Source of the DNA: Collimonas sp. OK607
Lineage (GTDB): Bacteria; Pseudomonadota; Gammaproteobacteria; Burkholderiales; Burkholderiaceae_D
Length of the DNA: 44,143 nt
Reading direction: 5' to 3'
Assembly: GCF_900111995.1 (NCBI RefSeq)
Contig: NZ_FOKF01000039.1
Coordinates: forward strand, 1-44,143
In this document: piece by piece, positions 1-7,932 of the stretch
Position numbering within the stretch: the stretch's first letter is position 1
How the letters are laid out: every line of letters begins with the position of its first letter
Notes under the pieces: model-generated
The model's input: the letters and a program-made list of their open reading frames with translations, nothing else
What the model was told of the DNA's origin: nothing
Database searches by the model: none
Position numbers and translations under genes: made by a program

Positions 1-206
1 AACTTCCTATTGCCCAGTAGGCGATCGCAGCGTTTGATACGATGACGTATCGGTGTGGCACTGTCCAAATGCCGGCTCAAGCCCATCAAACTTAACCCAC
101 CTTGTAGCGCTGCCTGAACCAACGCAGCCACGCTTTGTGCCCGTTTGGCGTGAACACCAGGACACCTTTCTTCCAACAATTTCTGTATGATTCTTCTTGC
201 ATGCAT
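1..206 (-). CDS. IS4-type transposase, N-terminal part, runs off the left edge
   Basis: Read on the minus strand from an ATG at 206, the frame stays open to base 1 and gives about 68 residues beginning MHARRIIQKLLEERCPGVHA and ending CDRLLGNRK at the edge. This resembles the helical N-terminus of IS4-family (DDE) transposases, which cut and paste their own insertion sequence; the catalytic DDE residues would lie outside the window. A TAG closes the frame about 40 bases upstream of the ATG, and a purine-rich GAGAAAGAG precedes it, so this start is favoured. The longer frame at 7-267 is a shadow. Inverted-repeat ends cannot be placed. The family call rests on remembered similarity of the N-terminus only. 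Confidence 0.6.
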   Translation of the reverse strand, partial: MHARRIIQKLLEERCPGVHAKRAQSVAALVQAALQGGLSLMGLSRHLDSATPIRHRIKRCDRLLGNRK

Positions 207-330
207 GAGTGCTCTTTCTCTGTCGCAGTTTGGTCGCTACGTAGGAGAAAGTTAACAGCTCATGCATGCAACTGACAATTCAAAATCATTAGCCCTTTGA
301 TTTTTATCGATTATTTGAGGGGAAGGGTCA

Positions 331-380
331 GGGTCAGAGTAATTTACGACGATGAGACTATCGTAAAAAAACTCTGACCC
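331..380. repeat. Hairpin repeat with GGGTCAGAGT ends
   Basis: The arms gggtcagagt (331-340) and actctgaccc (371-380) are perfect inverted repeats. A second nested stem, tttacga (343-349) with tcgtaaa (361-367), continues the same hairpin. The unit sits just past the stop of trpS. GGGTCAGAGT-type ends occur around small palindromic repeats linked to REP-associated tyrosine transposases in proteobacteria (remembered, not searched). No transposase of that kind is in the window, so this would be a non-autonomous copy. It may also act as a weak terminator for trpS. Confidence 0.6.
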
Positions 381-392
381 CAAATGACCACA

Positions 393-1427
393 TTAGAAGT
401 AGCTTAGGCCTAGGGCTGCTTTGACTTCGTCGGCGGTTTTAGCCGCCACTTCACGCGCCTTGGCGGTGCCGTCTTTCAGGATCTGCATGACATACCCCTT
501 GTCCTTGGCCAACTCCTCGCGACGAGCGCGAATCGGCGCCAGCAAATCCTGCAAGCAGGCTTCCAAACGCACCTTCACCAAGCTATCGCCCAAACCACCG
601 CGCACGTAGTGCGCCTTCATCTCCGCCAACCCGTCCTTATCAAGATCAAACGCATCCAGATAAAGGAAAGCCACATTACCCTCCAGATGCCCAGGATCCT
701 GCACCCGCAAATGCAAAGGATCGGTATACACCTGCTTGACCGCCGCCCGAATCTCATCCGCTGTAGCGCCAAGGTTGATCGTATTGCCCAACGATTTACT
801 CATCTTGGCCTTGCCATCAATACCCGGCAAACGCCCAATCTCCGGCACCAAAGCCTTAGCCTCAACCAGCACATCCCGCCCGACAGTACGATTAAACCGC
901 CGCACAATCTCATTGGTTTGCTCAATCATAGGAATCTGATCCTCACCCACCGGCACCAGCGCCGCCTTGAACGCCGTGATATCAGCCGCCTGGCTAGCCG
1001 GATAAGTCAGGAAACCCGCCGGAATATCCCGCTCAAACCCCCGCAACCGGATTTCTTCCTTAACCGTAGGATTACGCTCCAGCCGCGCCACGGTAACCAG
1101 GTTCAGGTAATAGAAAGTCAACTCCGCCAGCTCAGGAATCTGCGACTGAATCAAGATCGTCGACAAAGACGGATCGATACCGACCGCCAGGTAATCCAGC
1201 GCAACCTCCACCACATTCCGGTGCACCTTGTTGGTGTCCTCCATATTGTCAGTCAGCGCCTGAGCATCGGCCAGCATGATAAATTGCCGATAAGTGTGCT
1301 GATAAGCAACCCGATTCCGCAAGCTGCCGACGAAATGGCCCAGATGCAACGGACCAGTCGGACGGTCGCCGGTCAAAATCACGGCGGAATCCGGGGCTGT
1401 CGTTGACAAACTCGTTGGCAAACTCAT
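393..1427 (-). CDS. trpS: Tryptophanyl-tRNA synthetase
   Basis: TrpS charges tRNA-Trp with tryptophan using ATP, in the cytoplasm. The 344-residue product has class I signatures: [18 protein letters not shown] near residues 19-36 holds the HIGH-like HLGH (28-31), and KMSKS lies at about 208-212. Length fits the bacterial family. The frame is open further upstream to 1487, but an AAGGA six bases before the ATG at 1427 (MSLPTSL) supports this start. It lies downstream of the Tim44-like gene on the same strand, with a strong terminator between them, so it probably has its own promoter in the roughly 60 bases before the start. Only a hairpin repeat and the IS fragment follow. Confidence 0.96.
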   Translation of the reverse strand: MSLPTSLSTTAPDSAVILTGDRPTGPLHLGHFVGSLRNRVAYQHTYRQFIMLADAQALTDNMEDTNKVHRNVVEVALDYLAVGIDPSLSTILIQSQIPELAELTFYYLNLVTVARLERNPTVKEEIRLRGFERDIPAGFLTYPASQAADITAFKAALVPVGEDQIPMIEQTNEIVRRFNRTVGRDVLVEAKALVPEIGRLPGIDGKAKMSKSLGNTINLGATADEIRAAVKQVYTDPLHLRVQDPGHLEGNVAFLYLDAFDLDKDGLAEMKAHYVRGGLGDSLVKVRLEACLQDLLAPIRARREELAKDKGYVMQILKDGTAKAREVAAKTADEVKAALGLSYF

Positions 1428-1489
1428 TAACATTCCTTTAGCAATATCCTGAAAACCCCGTATTGTGCCATTAGTCGTACGAACCAAAA

Positions 1490-1525
1490 GAAAAAGCCGC
1501 CGGCAATTTCTTGCCGGCGGCTTTT
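1490..1525 (-). terminator. Rho-independent terminator of the Tim44-like gene
   Basis: An 11-bp perfect stem (1496-1506 with 1511-1521, gccgccggcaa) with a 4-base loop is followed on the minus strand by TTTTTCTTTT. It lies about 40 bases past the stop of the Tim44-like gene and before the trpS start. Confidence 0.9.
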
Positions 1526-1563
1526 AAACACCATCCTGAGTTACAACTGCCCAAAGGCTAGAT

Positions 1564-2526
1564 TCAGGCGTTTTGTTCCACTTGCTCGATCCCTGCCAGT
1601 ATCCAGCCGCCCTGTCCCGCGGTTGGCTTGGACAAGTTCCAGATCTCGGCAAACGGCGCAGCAGCAGAAGCGTCGTCTTCCTTGATCATGCCGGTGAACT
1701 TCACGCTGGCCAGATAGTCGGCATCGACAGTCTCGATTCCCAGCAATTCAGCGTCCAGCGTCACGACATCGGTATGGTTATCCGATGCGCCGCGCTCTTG
1801 CAACTGCATACGCAACTCGGCAAACATCTCCGGCGTGGTGAATTCGCGGATATCGTTGCTATCGGCCTTGTCCCACGCCGCTTGCAGGCGCAGGAAGTAA
1901 GTCTTGGAATGACGCAAGAAACCGACAGTATCAAAGTCCGCAGGCACGCCCCAGCCACCAACGCCAGCTGCACCAGCTCCGGCACCCATCGCCGCCGCTG
2001 CAGGTGCCGCGTCAAAGGCCGTACGTTGCATAGGCTGAAAAGCTTGCTCAACACGCGAAGCGATTTCCGGCGTGAAGCTCGAAGGCGCCGATGTAGCAAA
2101 CGCAGGACGCATGCCGTTGTTGCCAGCGGCACCGTTGCCCATCTTGCGGCGTACCAGCTTGTAAATGAACATGGCGGCAAACGCGAACAAGGCGATCATG
2201 ATCATGTTGCTGATCATGCCAGCCATCGCACCGCCCAGGCCCATGCTGGACAACAACGCGCCCAGGCCCAAGCCCAGCAAAGCGCCGCCCAACATGCCTT
2301 TCCACATGCTAGGTTTGGCGGCTGCAGCAGCGGCCGGTGCGGCAGCCGCCGCGGCTGGCTTGGCGGCATTTGTGGCCTGATTCTGCGCCGGCGCCGCCTG
2401 GCGATTCATGCCTTGTGATTTTTTACCGAAGGAACTGCCGCCGCCCATGCGCTTGGCTTCAACGGTCGACATACCAGCTGACAACGTCATGGCTACGACG
2501 ATCAGCGCCACGAATAATTTCTTCAT
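1564..2526 (-). CDS. Exported/membrane Tim44-like domain protein
   Basis: A 320-residue protein. It has a signal peptide (MKKLFVALIVVAMTLSAG, likely cut after the VEA at about 24), a Ser/Gly/Ala-rich linker, a Gly/Met-rich hydrophobic stretch of one or two membrane segments (about residues 80-125, from GGALLGLGLGALL to FAAMFIYKLV), and a C-terminal Tim44-like/MBA1-type domain from about residue 195 (DFDTVGFLRHSKTYFLRLQA) to the end. In bacteria such proteins are uncharacterised; in mitochondria the domain binds membranes and translocase parts. The start at 2526 is chosen because AGGAG precedes it and a signal peptide follows. The gene stands alone, with a terminator after it and a palindromic site before it. 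No specific role is assigned. Confidence 0.85.
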   Translation of the reverse strand: MKKLFVALIVVAMTLSAGMSTVEAKRMGGGSSFGKKSQGMNRQAAPAQNQATNAAKPAAAAAAPAAAAAAKPSMWKGMLGGALLGLGLGALLSSMGLGGAMAGMISNMIMIALFAFAAMFIYKLVRRKMGNGAAGNNGMRPAFATSAPSSFTPEIASRVEQAFQPMQRTAFDAAPAAAAMGAGAGAAGVGGWGVPADFDTVGFLRHSKTYFLRLQAAWDKADSNDIREFTTPEMFAELRMQLQERGASDNHTDVVTLDAELLGIETVDADYLASVKFTGMIKEDDASAAAPFAEIWNLSKPTAGQGGWILAGIEQVEQNA

Positions 2527-2552
2527 ACTTTCTCCTGAGATTTGATGCAATC

Positions 2553-2580
2553 ACGGTCATGCATGACCGTATGAGGTCAT
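2553..2580. promoter_or_regulatory. Candidate operator: palindrome with a third half-site
   Basis: acggtcatgcatgaccgt (2553-2570) is an 18-bp perfect palindrome, 27 bases before the Tim44-like ATG. A third copy of the half-site ggtcat follows at 2575-2580, so GGTCAT appears three times in alternating orientation. The position fits a repressor or activator site for the minus-strand gene. No regulator is identified. The roughly 200 bases from here to 2780 hold no gene I can support. Confidence 0.4.
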
Positions 2581-2780
2581 ATGCACCGCCGAGTTTTTAA
2601 ACTTCGTTTGAAACTTCGCAGCCATGCCATGACGCTAAACGGCCCGGAATTAAGACCCGATGCAAGACGCGCATCAGTCTGCCGATCAGCATCGTGGATG
2701 ATTGGAATCGCCGGGAGCTTACCCGGCAGATAGGAAGGCGCCTGCCGCCAGCTGCAATAGCAACGGCGACGTAAAGGCGC

Positions 2781-3143
2781 TTAGGCTCTAGGCGGAGGTC
2801 CGACCGGAGGTAAAAACGGAGGTTGGCGCGCTTTGTCGTTACTTAGCGCCGGTGTTGAAGCAATTGCCGCAGCGGCAAATATAAGGGGAAAAGCAGGTAC
2901 CGTCTCATCGCCAAGATCGACATGCATCTCGATGTCGTCCACAACGCTATCCTGTGAGCTGCAATCGATGTCAGCCTTACAGACCGGCGCACCTTTTCGA
3001 GCGTCCTGATGATCATCTTGCTGAACCGCGTATGCCAGCGTCGCCACTACGTTTGCCTGAGGGTTTGCTTTAAATTCAGTCATGCCTGCAAAGACTTGCA
3101 TAGGCAGCAGAAACATCAGCAAAAGAATCAGTAAGCGTCGCAT
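2781..3143 (-). CDS. Small exported protein, CzcI-like in layout
   Basis: A 120-residue product with a clear signal peptide (MRRLLILLLMFLLPMQVFAG), then a polar, acidic middle with two cysteines (VCKADIDCSSQ) and a proline-rich tail (PPFLPPVGPPPRA). The MRR...LLP.Q start and Pro-rich end recall small periplasmic CzcI-type proteins linked to metal resistance loci, but the His-rich stretch of that group is missing, so function is left open. The start at 3143 is used because the signal peptide begins there; the frame extends to 3182. It is divergent from the response regulator across 150 bases, so the two may share a control region. Confidence 0.6.
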   Translation of the reverse strand: MRRLLILLLMFLLPMQVFAGMTEFKANPQANVVATLAYAVQQDDHQDARKGAPVCKADIDCSSQDSVVDDIEMHVDLGDETVPAFPLIFAAAAIASTPALSNDKARQPPFLPPVGPPPRA

Positions 3144-3294
3144 CAAAGTGGGAAAGCGGATCCGGGTCAGATTAGGTGGCAATGATTATACCAAACAGAA
3201 GCGGTAATTTTGCTGTCGACCTTGCTGCAAAGAATGAAACGCCATAGACTACAAGCAGTACCTTCCACCCACCGTACACGGAAACACCACCAAC

Positions 3295-4029
3295 ATGCGC
3301 ATTTTGCTTGCCGAAGACGACAGTGTTTTAGCCGATGGACTGACGCGTTCGCTGCGCCAGTCGGGTTATGCCACCGACTGCGTGATGAACGGGATGGAAG
3401 CGGATTCAGCCTTGTCGACCCAGGATTTCGATTTGCTGATCCTCGACCTGGGGCTGCCCAAAATGACCGGCCTCGAGGTGCTGCGCCGTCTGCGCGCCCG
3501 CAATTCACGGCTACCGGTGCTGATCCTGACTGCCGCCGATTCGCTCGAGCAACGGGTAAAAGGGCTCGACCTGGGCGCCGACGACTACATGGCCAAGCCG
3601 TTTGAGCTGTCCGAACTGGAAGCGCGGGTACGTGCGCTGACCCGGCGTGGCGCCGGCGGCGGCCCCACCGTCATCAAGCACGGCCCGCTAAGTTACGATC
3701 AGGTCGGACGGATCGCCTATATCAACGAACAGATGCTCGACCTCTCGGCACGTGAACTCGGCTTGCTGGAAGTGTTGCTGCAGCGCACCGGTCGCCTGGT
3801 CTCCAAGGAGCAACTGGTCGATCACCTGTGCGAATGGGGCGAAGAAGTCAGCAATAACGCCATCGAAGTGTATGTCCATCGTTTGCGCAAGAAAATCGAA
3901 ATCGGCGGCGTGCGGATTGCCACAGTGCGCGGTCTCGGCTACTGCCTGGAAAAAATCAGCGAACCGCAAGTCAGTTCCGCAATTTCCGCCGCACCGCTGT
4001 CCCCGGTGGATTCGTCCAGCCGCCGCTAA
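3295..4029 (+). CDS. OmpR-family response regulator (TctD-like)
   Basis: A 244-residue two-component regulator. The receiver domain (1-120) has the acidic pair at D8/D9, the phospho-acceptor D51 (LILDLGLP), T79 and K101 (AKPFELSE). The DNA-binding winged helix follows (about 128-225, with LSARELGLLEVLLQRTGRLV and NAIEVYVHRLRKKI). The tail is Ser/Pro-rich. It is followed closely by the sensor kinase, nine bases from stop to the chosen ATG, and then by a sodium:solute symporter pair. The system therefore probably controls uptake of a small organic acid, as TctD/TctE does for tricarboxylates. The actual signal is unknown. The Shine-Dalgarno is weak (ACGGAAAC). Confidence 0.93.
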   Translation: MRILLAEDDSVLADGLTRSLRQSGYATDCVMNGMEADSALSTQDFDLLILDLGLPKMTGLEVLRRLRARNSRLPVLILTAADSLEQRVKGLDLGADDYMAKPFELSELEARVRALTRRGAGGGPTVIKHGPLSYDQVGRIAYINEQMLDLSARELGLLEVLLQRTGRLVSKEQLVDHLCEWGEEVSNNAIEVYVHRLRKKIEIGGVRIATVRGLGYCLEKISEPQVSSAISAAPLSPVDSSSRR

Positions 4030-4038
4030 TACTTGCCC

Positions 4039-5586
4039 ATGCGCGACACTCAATCCCTGGCCGCGCAGCCAAGCCCGACCAACCCATCTGCCAATCACAC
4101 TGAAGAGCGGGTACAACGCTCCCTGTTCGGCGAGATCCTGGACTGGATGCTGGTGCCGCTGTTGCTGCTATGGCCGATCAGCATCGCGATTACCTATGTC
4201 GTCGCAAAGTCGATTGCCAACCAGCCCTTCGACCAGGCGCTGGACGATAGCGTCACGGTATTGTCGCAGCAGGTCAGCGAAGTCAACGGCAAGGTCGTGA
4301 CGCGCCTGACCAATCCGTCCCGTGATTTCCTGCGCGCCGACGATGTCGATAATGTCTATTACCTGATCACCGGTCCGCATGGCGAATATATCGACGGCGA
4401 CCGCGACATGCATTTGCCGGTGACCGAAGAAGATCCCTTACATCCGGGCACGGTCCGGTTTTTGGATAGCTCCGTGCACGGCAACGATGTGCGGATCGCC
4501 TACACCTATGTCGATCTGCGCAGTGCGATCGACGCCAATGACGCTGCCGGCAAGAAAGAACCGCCACGGCTAGCGCTGGTGCAAGTAGGAGAAACGCTGG
4601 AAAAGCGCGCCCGGCTGGCGAACGAAATCATCAAGGGCGTGATCCTGCCGCAATTCCTGATCCTGCCGATTGCGCTGGCGCTGATCTGGTTTGCCTTGTC
4701 GCGCGGCCTGTCGCCATTGTCCGAATTGCAGCAGCGGATCCGGGCCCGGCGACCGGACGACCTGAGCCCGATCGATTCAGGCCAGGTGCCGGAAGAAATC
4801 TCGCCGCTGGTGCGTTCACTCAACGATATGCTGTCGCGCCTTTCACTTTCGATTCAAACCCAGAAACGTTTCATTGCCGATGCTGCACACCAGATGAAAA
4901 CACCGCTGGCCGGCATGCGCATGCAGTCCGAACTGGCATTGCGGCAGACCAGCCACCACGATATTCATCGGTCACTAGAACAATTGGCAAAGAGTTCCGA
5001 GTCGGCGACCCGGCTGGTCAATCAATTGTTGTCACTGGCGCGGGCGGAAAACCAGTCGCAGGAGAGTGCGCCGTTTGTGCAAGTCGATTTATCCGAATTC
5101 GCGCGTGCGGTGGTGCAGGACTGGGTCCAGGCTTCGTTCACCCAGCGTATCGATTTTGGTTTTGAACAGGCCGAACAGGCATTGCCGATCTTGTGTAACC
5201 CGCTCATGTTGCGCGAACTGCTTGGCAACCTGATCGACAATGCTTTGCACTACACGCCTGTCGAAGGCAGCGTTACCGTCCGTGTTCGCGGCGAGTCGGC
5301 AACAGGAATGGCGATACTAGAAGTCGAGGATACCGGCGCCGGCATTCCGCCAGCCGAGCGTGACCACGTGTTCCAACGCTTCTACCGTATCCTCGGCAGC
5401 GGCGGCGGCAATGGCAGCGGCCTGGGGCTGGCGATCGTGCGCGAAATCGCCCAGCAACATGATGCCGAAGTGACGATTTCCTACAATCCGCGCAGCACCG
5501 ATCCGGAATTGCCTGGCAGCCTGTTCCGCGTCAGCTTTCGCTTGTTGGAAAACCCGGTTTCAGAATCCAATACGGATTTCCATTAA
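4039..5586 (+). CDS. Sensor histidine kinase (TctE-like)
   Basis: A 515-residue inner-membrane kinase partnering the regulator just upstream. A first membrane segment (about 35-55, MLVPLLLLWPISIAITYVV) and a second (about 200-220) bracket a periplasmic sensor region of the 2CSK_N/TctE type. A HAMP-like linker and HisKA domain follow, with phospho-acceptor H284 in FIADAAHQMKTPLAGM. The ATPase domain has N box NLIDNALHYTP, G1 box DTGAGIPPAERD and G2 box GSGLGLAIV. A TTG at 4033 in frame is an alternative start; the ATG at 4039 is preferred by codon type. The gene is followed after 33 bases by the symporter small subunit, so the four genes look like one operon. Confidence 0.93.
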   Translation: MRDTQSLAAQPSPTNPSANHTEERVQRSLFGEILDWMLVPLLLLWPISIAITYVVAKSIANQPFDQALDDSVTVLSQQVSEVNGKVVTRLTNPSRDFLRADDVDNVYYLITGPHGEYIDGDRDMHLPVTEEDPLHPGTVRFLDSSVHGNDVRIAYTYVDLRSAIDANDAAGKKEPPRLALVQVGETLEKRARLANEIIKGVILPQFLILPIALALIWFALSRGLSPLSELQQRIRARRPDDLSPIDSGQVPEEISPLVRSLNDMLSRLSLSIQTQKRFIADAAHQMKTPLAGMRMQSELALRQTSHHDIHRSLEQLAKSSESATRLVNQLLSLARAENQSQESAPFVQVDLSEFARAVVQDWVQASFTQRIDFGFEQAEQALPILCNPLMLRELLGNLIDNALHYTPVEGSVTVRVRGESATGMAILEVEDTGAGIPPAERDHVFQRFYRILGSGGGNGSGLGLAIVREIAQQHDAEVTISYNPRSTDPELPGSLFRVSFRLLENPVSESNTDFH

Positions 5587-5619
5587 CAACAACCACTAGC
5601 CATCAGACCAGACATACGT

Positions 5620-5886
5620 ATGTTGAAACTCCGCCCGCGCCATCCCGCCAGTCACTGGCAAAGCACCAGACGACTGACGTCGGGGCTGTTGCTGATCTGG
5701 TTTGTACTGACCTTCTCCGTCATCTTCTTTGCCCGTGAGCTGTCGAACATAAGTCTGTTCGGCTGGCCGTTGTCGTTTTATATGGCGGCGCAGGGACTGG
5801 CGCTGATCTACCTGCTGATCGTCGCGGTATATACCTGGCAAATGAAAAAAGCAGATCAACGCCAGCCGGACCGCGAGCAGCAATGA
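5620..5886 (+). CDS. DUF4212 protein, small subunit of a sodium:solute symporter
   Basis: An 88-residue protein with two membrane helices (about 22-42, LLLIWFVLTFSVIFFAREL, and 50-72, SFYMAAQGLALIYLLIVAV) and a charged C-terminal tail. This layout and the stop-start overlap (ATGA, 5883-5886) with a large SSS-family symporter match the DUF4212 / 'solute:sodium symporter small subunit' family, always paired with the VC_2705 subfamily. It is thought to be an accessory subunit needed for assembly or transport; direct evidence in this organism is absent. Confidence 0.9.
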   Translation: MLKLRPRHPASHWQSTRRLTSGLLLIWFVLTFSVIFFARELSNISLFGWPLSFYMAAQGLALIYLLIVAVYTWQMKKADQRQPDREQQ

Positions 5887-7919
5887 ACGATAAATCTTTC
5901 TTCTGGCGGCTGGTACGCTATTACGGTTGGTATACCGGCGGCTTCATCCTCTTGCTGGTGGTATTGGCGATCCTGGAAAAAGAGGGCTTGCCGCGCACCT
6001 GGATCGGCTACCTGTTCATGTTTGCCACCATCGTCCTGTATGCCGGCATCGGCATCGTCAGCCGCACGTCGGATGTATCGGAATACTATGTGGCAGGACG
6101 GCGCGTGCCGGGGCTGTTCAACGGCATGGCAACCGCTGCCGACTGGATCTCTGCCGCCACTTTCATCAGCCTGGCCGGCGGTCTCTACTTGCAAGGCTTC
6201 GATGGCCTGGCTTACGTCATCGGCTGGACCGGCGGCTATTGCCTGGTTGCCTTGATGATCGCCCCGTATCTGCGCAAGTTCGGCCAATACACGATCCCGG
6301 ATTTCCTCGCCGCACGCTATCGTGGCCACACCAACAGCAATCCCGTACGAATAGTTGCGGTGGCGGCTACAGTAGTGATTTCCTTCATTTACGTAGTGGC
6401 GCAAATCTACGGCGTAGGCCTGATCACCTCTCGCTTTACCGGCGTTGACTTTTCGGTCGGCATTTTCCTCGGCCTGGCCAGTATCCTGGTCTGTTCTTTC
6501 CTGGGCGGCATGCGGGCGATTACCTGGACCCAGGTGGCGCAGTACATCATTATTCTATTTGCCTATTTGATTCCGGTCATCTGGCTATCGACAGTACATA
6601 CGCACAACCCGGTAGCGCCATTTTCCTACGGCTCGGTGCTGTCGCAAATCGACACCATCGAAAAGAAACTGGATAAAGATCCGAAGGAGATCGAAGTACG
6701 GGCGATGTTCAAAGCCAACGCCGATGACTTCGATACGCGCCTGCGCAATATACCGAAATCCTGGGAACAGGGGCGCATAGATGCACAGCAGCATCTCGAA
6801 CTACTCAAGCGCAACAACAGTTCCCTGATCGAGATCCGAGCCGCGAATCGCGCCTTGAACAACTATCCGAAGACACCAGAGGAAGCCGAGCGCAAATGGC
6901 AGCAGGACAAAGCCGCCAACCTGGCGCGCGCCGAGCCACCGCTACCGCAGGCAACGCCCTATCCCGGCGCGACCAAGGAAGCATCGGATATCAAACGGAA
7001 TAATTTCCTGGCGCTGGTGTTTTGCCTGATGCTGGGCACGGCTTCCTTGCCGCACATCCTGATGCGCTACTACACCACGCCGTCAGTGCAGGAAACCCGC
7101 AAGTCGGTATTCTGGACGCTGTTTTTCATCGTGCTGATCTACCTCACAGTGCCGGCGCTGGCGGTGCTGGTGAAATACACCATCTACACCTCGCTGGTCG
7201 GCTCCCAGTATGCGCACCTGCCGGAATGGGTATCGTACTGGGCTAATATCGACAAGAGCAATCCCCTGGTCAGTATTGTCGATCTTAACCACGACGGCAT
7301 TGTGCAGCTGTCGGAAATCAATCTGGACGGCGATATGATCATGTTGGCGACGCCAGAGATCGCCGGCCTGCCCTATTACATTTCCGGACTGGTCGCGGCG
7401 GGTGGACTGGCGGCAGCGCTATCGACCGCCGACGGCTTGCTGCTGACGATTTCCAACGCCTTGTCGCACGATGTCTATTACAAGATGATCGATCCGCATG
7501 CTTCCAACGCCAAGCGTGTCACCGTATCCAAGTTGCTGTTGCTGGTAGTGGCGTTGCTGGCGGCGTACACCGCATCATTGAAACCGGGCGATATCCTGTC
7601 GATGGTAGGCGCGGCATTTTCGCTGGCGGCCTCGACCTTGTTCCCGGTGCTGGCGCTGGGGGTGTTCTGGAAACGCGGCAACCAGCAAGGGGCGATTGCC
7701 GCCATCGTAGTCGGGTTCAGCACCTGCATCTATTACATGCTGCACACCTATCCGGCGCTCGGCGGTTCAGTCAGCGGCCAATGGTTCCACATCGCGCCGA
7801 TGGCTGCCGGTGTTTTTGGCGTGCCGGCGAGTTTGCTGACGCTGATTGTGGTGAGCTTGCTGACACCGCCGCCGGATCCGCGTGCGGTTGCGTTGCTGCA
7901 TCAGATTCGGGCGCCTTAA
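5883..7919 (+). CDS. Sodium:solute symporter, VC_2705 subfamily
   Basis: A 678-residue SSS-family transporter, probably for acetate or another short organic acid with Na+, in the inner membrane. Visible SSS features are SEYYVAGRRVPGLFNGMATAA near 65-85, YTIPDFLAARY, and AALSTADGLLLTISNALSHD near 510. Two insertions stand out. A charged, mostly helical loop of about 120 residues (250-370) interrupts the membrane core. A second loop carries D467-LNHDGIVQLSE, a canonical 12-residue EF-hand calcium loop pattern. The gene overlaps the small subunit by four bases and ends 13 bases from the convergent transglutaminase gene, with no clear terminator between them. Substrate is inferred only from family and the TctD/TctE-like regulators. 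Confidence 0.9.
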   Translation: MNDKSFFWRLVRYYGWYTGGFILLLVVLAILEKEGLPRTWIGYLFMFATIVLYAGIGIVSRTSDVSEYYVAGRRVPGLFNGMATAADWISAATFISLAGGLYLQGFDGLAYVIGWTGGYCLVALMIAPYLRKFGQYTIPDFLAARYRGHTNSNPVRIVAVAATVVISFIYVVAQIYGVGLITSRFTGVDFSVGIFLGLASILVCSFLGGMRAITWTQVAQYIIILFAYLIPVIWLSTVHTHNPVAPFSYGSVLSQIDTIEKKLDKDPKEIEVRAMFKANADDFDTRLRNIPKSWEQGRIDAQQHLELLKRNNSSLIEIRAANRALNNYPKTPEEAERKWQQDKAANLARAEPPLPQATPYPGATKEASDIKRNNFLALVFCLMLGTASLPHILMRYYTTPSVQETRKSVFWTLFFIVLIYLTVPALAVLVKYTIYTSLVGSQYAHLPEWVSYWANIDKSNPLVSIVDLNHDGIVQLSEINLDGDMIMLATPEIAGLPYYISGLVAAGGLAAALSTADGLLLTISNALSHDVYYKMIDPHASNAKRVTVSKLLLLVVALLAAYTASLKPGDILSMVGAAFSLAASTLFPVLALGVFWKRGNQQGAIAAIVVGFSTCIYYMLHTYPALGGSVSGQWFHIAPMAAGVFGVPASLLTLIVVSLLTPPPDPRAVALLHQIRAP

Positions 7920-7932
7920 AAAAGCTGCCGCC

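Noticed and set aside
7-267. 86-codon minus-strand frame at the left end
   Set aside because: It overlaps the IS4-type transposase frame in another phase and has no protein-like character.
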